Assembly: GCA_002339325.1 (NCBI GenBank)
Contig: DDKK01000017.1
Coordinates: forward strand, 1 to 16,018
DNA from: Nitrospiraceae bacterium UBA2600
Lineage (GTDB): Bacteria > Nitrospirota > Thermodesulfovibrionia > Thermodesulfovibrionales > Thermodesulfovibrionaceae
DNA: 16,018 nucleotides
Reading direction: 5' to 3'
Part shown: positions 14,283-16,018 of the stretch, piece after piece
How positions within the stretch are numbered: the stretch's first letter is position 1
Layout: every line of letters begins with the position of its first letter
Position numbers and translations under genes: made by a program
The notes under the pieces: model-generated
Databases searched by the model: none
Seen by the model: the letters and a program-made list of their open reading frames with translations, nothing else
Told to the model about the DNA's origin: nothing

Positions 14283-15098
14283 CTAAACCTTGCTCTTTTT
14301 AACGGGGATATACTCAACAGACTGCCTGACAGGCTGAGGATAGAGATTCATAAGAAGCATTATCTCCTTGGGCATCTCTGTTGAGACCGGTAATCCCATC
14401 TCTTTAGCTTCCTCTGCACTGATTGGATAGTCATGTGTCCACTTTCCAGAAACAAGCTTTTCAGCAATCTCTTTTGCTTTATCAGAAGGATGACTTCTTG
14501 ATACAATCTCAACAATGGTCTCTTTCATCTGCCTTATTGCCTTCTCAGCCTGGTCTGCTAAAATTAGCGTGTTGTCATCAATTTCATTGATAGTTTTTTT
14601 CTGAAGCACATTAAGCACTGACACAGCAGGCATCTGACCAATTTGCGGGTCAAGGGGACCGAGCACTGCATGCTCGCACATTACAATTTCATCGGCCGAG
14701 AGGGCAATGAGAGTTCCACCAGACATGGCATAGTGTGGCACGAAAACTGTAACCTTACCTTTATGTCTTGAAAGGGCCCTTGCAATCTGTGTTGCTGCAA
14801 TGGCAAGGCCGCCAGGAGTATGAACTACAAGGTCAATGGGCATGTCATCGTCTGTCATGTGTATTGCCCTTAAAACTTCTTCAGAGTCGTGTATATCAAT
14901 AAATCGCATGATAGGAAAGCCGAGAAAACTCATTGTTTCCTGCCGGTGAACAAGTAAAATTACTCTACTTCCTCTTTGTTTTTCTATCTCAGCAATCAGC
15001 TTCATACGGGCATTTTCAAGAAGTCTCTGCCTGATAACAGGCTGTATGGCAATGATTATGAGAAAAATCCAGAAAAATATTGTCGGGTCAAACTGCAT
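14283..15098 (-). CDS. SDH-family Clp-fold serine protease, membrane anchored
   Basis: This 271-residue protein belongs to the ClpP/crotonase-fold peptidase group called serine dehydrogenase proteinase (SDH_protease). Residues about 7-20 form an N-terminal membrane helix, so the catalytic domain is tethered to the inner membrane. The domain shows LVVHTPGGLAIAATQIARAL (oxyanion loop 93-97), the nucleophile Ser126 in PHYAMSGGTLIALSADEIVM, LGPLDPQIG, and GKWTHDYPISAEEAKEMGLPV with a probable catalytic His222. Substrates are not known; relatives such as NfeD/SppA-type proteases act in membrane protein quality control. GAGGTG at 15103-15108 fixes the start. It lies 89 bp downstream of pyrG on the same strand and may be read from it. 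Confidence 0.9.
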   Translation of the reverse strand: MQFDPTIFFWIFLIIIAIQPVIRQRLLENARMKLIAEIEKQRGSRVILLVHRQETMSFLGFPIMRFIDIHDSEEVLRAIHMTDDDMPIDLVVHTPGGLAIAATQIARALSRHKGKVTVFVPHYAMSGGTLIALSADEIVMCEHAVLGPLDPQIGQMPAVSVLNVLQKKTINEIDDNTLILADQAEKAIRQMKETIVEIVSRSHPSDKAKEIAEKLVSGKWTHDYPISAEEAKEMGLPVSTEMPKEIMLLMNLYPQPVRQSVEYIPVKKSKV

Positions 15099-15182
15099 AC
15101 TTCACCTCAAATTTTTATATATTTTAACCTATTTTTACCCGATTTTTTGCTTCATAAAGAGCGATTCAAAACTTCCTTATTA

Positions 15183-15203
15183 ACTTTTTAAAAACTAAAA
15201 AGT
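15183..15203 (-). other. A/T-only-type hairpin at the pyrG stop codon
   Basis: ACTTTTTA and its complement TAAAAAGT form a perfect 8-bp stem around a 5-base loop, spanning the pyrG stop codon. It has little G/C and no following T run, so it is a weak candidate for a terminator or mRNA 3'-end element. Confidence 0.25.
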
Positions 15204-16018
15204 GTTTTCTTTGCGTTTAATGAAGCCTTTATGAACTCTCTGAAAAGTGGATGAGGTTTAAAAGGTTTAGATTTAAATTCTGGATGGAACTGACACCCCA
15301 AAAACCAGGGATGTTCTCTAAGTTCAATTATCTCAACTAACTGTCCATCGGGAGAAGTGCCACTGAACACGGCTCCTTTTTCTTCAAGTAAAGCCACATA
15401 TTTATTGTTAAACTCGTATCTGTGCCTGTGTCTCTCTGAAATTTCCTTGGTTTTATATGCCTCAAAAGCCTTTGTTCCCTCCTTAATTGTACATGGATAA
15501 GCGCCAAGCCTCATTGTTCCACCTTTTTGAGATTCGTTTGAACGAATTTCGTATCTGTCTGTCCTGGGATTATACCATCTTTCCATGAGATAAATCACAG
15601 GATGCTCTGTTTCGGGGTCAAACTCTGTTGAATTTGCATTTAACTTAGCAAGATTTCTGCTGAGCTCGATTACAGCACACTGCATTCCAAGACATATTCC
15701 GAAAAAGGGTATCTTGTTTTCCCTTGCATATCTGATTGCTTCAATCTTTCCCTCTATTCCCCTCACTCCAAATCCACCGGGAATTAGAATTCCATTTGCT
15801 TCACCCAAAAGGGTCTTAGCTCCCTCTTTTTCTATATCTTCCGAACTAATCCAGATTATATTTACTCTTGCATTGTTAGCTATTCCGCCGTGAATTAGGG
15901 CTTCTGTTAGGCTTTTGTATGAGTCTTTTAAACCAACGTATTTACCTACTACAGCTATATTTACCTCTGTCTTAGGATTTTTAATCTTATCTACCACATT
16001 TTCCCAAGGTGATAAATC
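15188..16018 (-). CDS. pyrG: CTP synthase PyrG, C-terminal part (5' end beyond window)
   Basis: PyrG aminates UTP to CTP using ammonia from glutamine. The 276 residues present begin in the linker DLSPWENVVDKI at the window edge and cover the glutamine amidotransferase domain. Visible are AVVGKYVGLKDSYKSL, ILIPGGFGVRG, the nucleophile Cys in FFGICLGMQCAVIE, MRLGAYPC, RHRHRYEFNN, and GCQFHPEFKSKPFKPHPLF with the His and Glu of the catalytic triad. The synthetase domain (about 260 residues) lies outside, so the frame is truncated by the window, not by mutation. A GTG at 15997 could look like a start but lies inside the conserved linker. The gene precedes the SDH-family protease. Confidence 0.97.
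   Translation of the reverse strand, partial: DLSPWENVVDKIKNPKTEVNIAVVGKYVGLKDSYKSLTEALIHGGIANNARVNIIWISSEDIEKEGAKTLLGEANGILIPGGFGVRGIEGKIEAIRYARENKIPFFGICLGMQCAVIELSRNLAKLNANSTEFDPETEHPVIYLMERWYNPRTDRYEIRSNESQKGGTMRLGAYPCTIKEGTKAFEAYKTKEISERHRHRYEFNNKYVALLEEKGAVFSGTSPDGQLVEIIELREHPWFLGCQFHPEFKSKPFKPHPLFREFIKASLNAKKTLFSF

Noticed and set aside
15183..15203. Hairpin at the pyrG stop as an intrinsic terminator
   Set aside because: The stem has almost no G/C pairs and is not followed by a T run in the transcript direction, so it does not meet terminator criteria; listed only as a weak element.
15188..15997. pyrG as a short gene starting at the GTG at 15997
   Set aside because: The frame continues to the window edge with DLSPWEN, part of the conserved CTP synthase linker, so the gene is simply cut by the window.
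1..16018. Mobile elements, CRISPR arrays, tRNA or rRNA genes
   Set aside because: I saw no transposase, terminal inverted repeats, regularly spaced repeats or RNA gene signatures on either strand; without a search tool small RNAs cannot be excluded.

Overview
The window reads as a stretch of chromosome from a low-GC, Gram-negative bacterium, probably thermophilic. No mobile element, CRISPR array, rRNA or tRNA is visible. The Gram-negative call rests on kdsA (KDO for lipopolysaccharide), a lipobox protein and an AsmA-like inner-membrane protein. LL-diaminopimelate aminotransferase (DapL), a metal-type KdsA, A/T-rich codon use and charged, compact proteins would fit a Thermodesulfovibrio-like member of the Nitrospirota. 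That assignment is inference from gene content, not a database match.

Layout, left to right. (1) A truncated SAM methyltransferase on the minus strand is divergent from a plus-strand histidine operon, hisA - MNT nucleotidyltransferase - HEPN protein - hisF. A MntA/HepT-type toxin-antitoxin pair therefore sits between the two sister TIM-barrel enzymes of histidine synthesis. (2) A minus-strand operon follows: bioA -> beta-propeller lipoprotein -> kdsA -> dCache sensor histidine kinase. Its last gene is tail-to-tail with hisF and overlaps it by 4 bp. (3) A single plus-strand AsmA-like protein shares a palindromic 86-bp promoter region with bioA. (4) A tightly coupled minus-strand operon carries dapL -> yjbQ -> ykgJ-family gene. 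(5) The plus-strand trkA-trkH potassium uptake pair has a good extended -10 promoter. (6) A minus-strand SDH-family Clp-fold serine protease lies downstream of pyrG, of which only the C-terminal part is in the window.

The genes are mostly biosynthetic: histidine, biotin, KDO, lysine/peptidoglycan and CTP. Envelope and ion-homeostasis genes are mixed in. Packing is extreme: stop/start overlaps occur inside operons, and the three convergent junctions have gaps of -4, 7 and 1 bp, leaving no room for separate terminators.

The strongest candidates for a second look are these. The HEPN protein has lost its catalytic histidine (RX4H has become RX4Q) but keeps the tyrosine that MntA-type antitoxins modify, and it is translationally tied to hisF. 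HisF carries an insertion of about 28 residues after catalytic Asp130. The histidine kinase has Arg where the acidic residue after the phospho-accepting His is expected. Two divergent promoter regions have symmetric, overlapping or paired -10 elements. I did not find a clearly new multi-gene defence or metabolic system.
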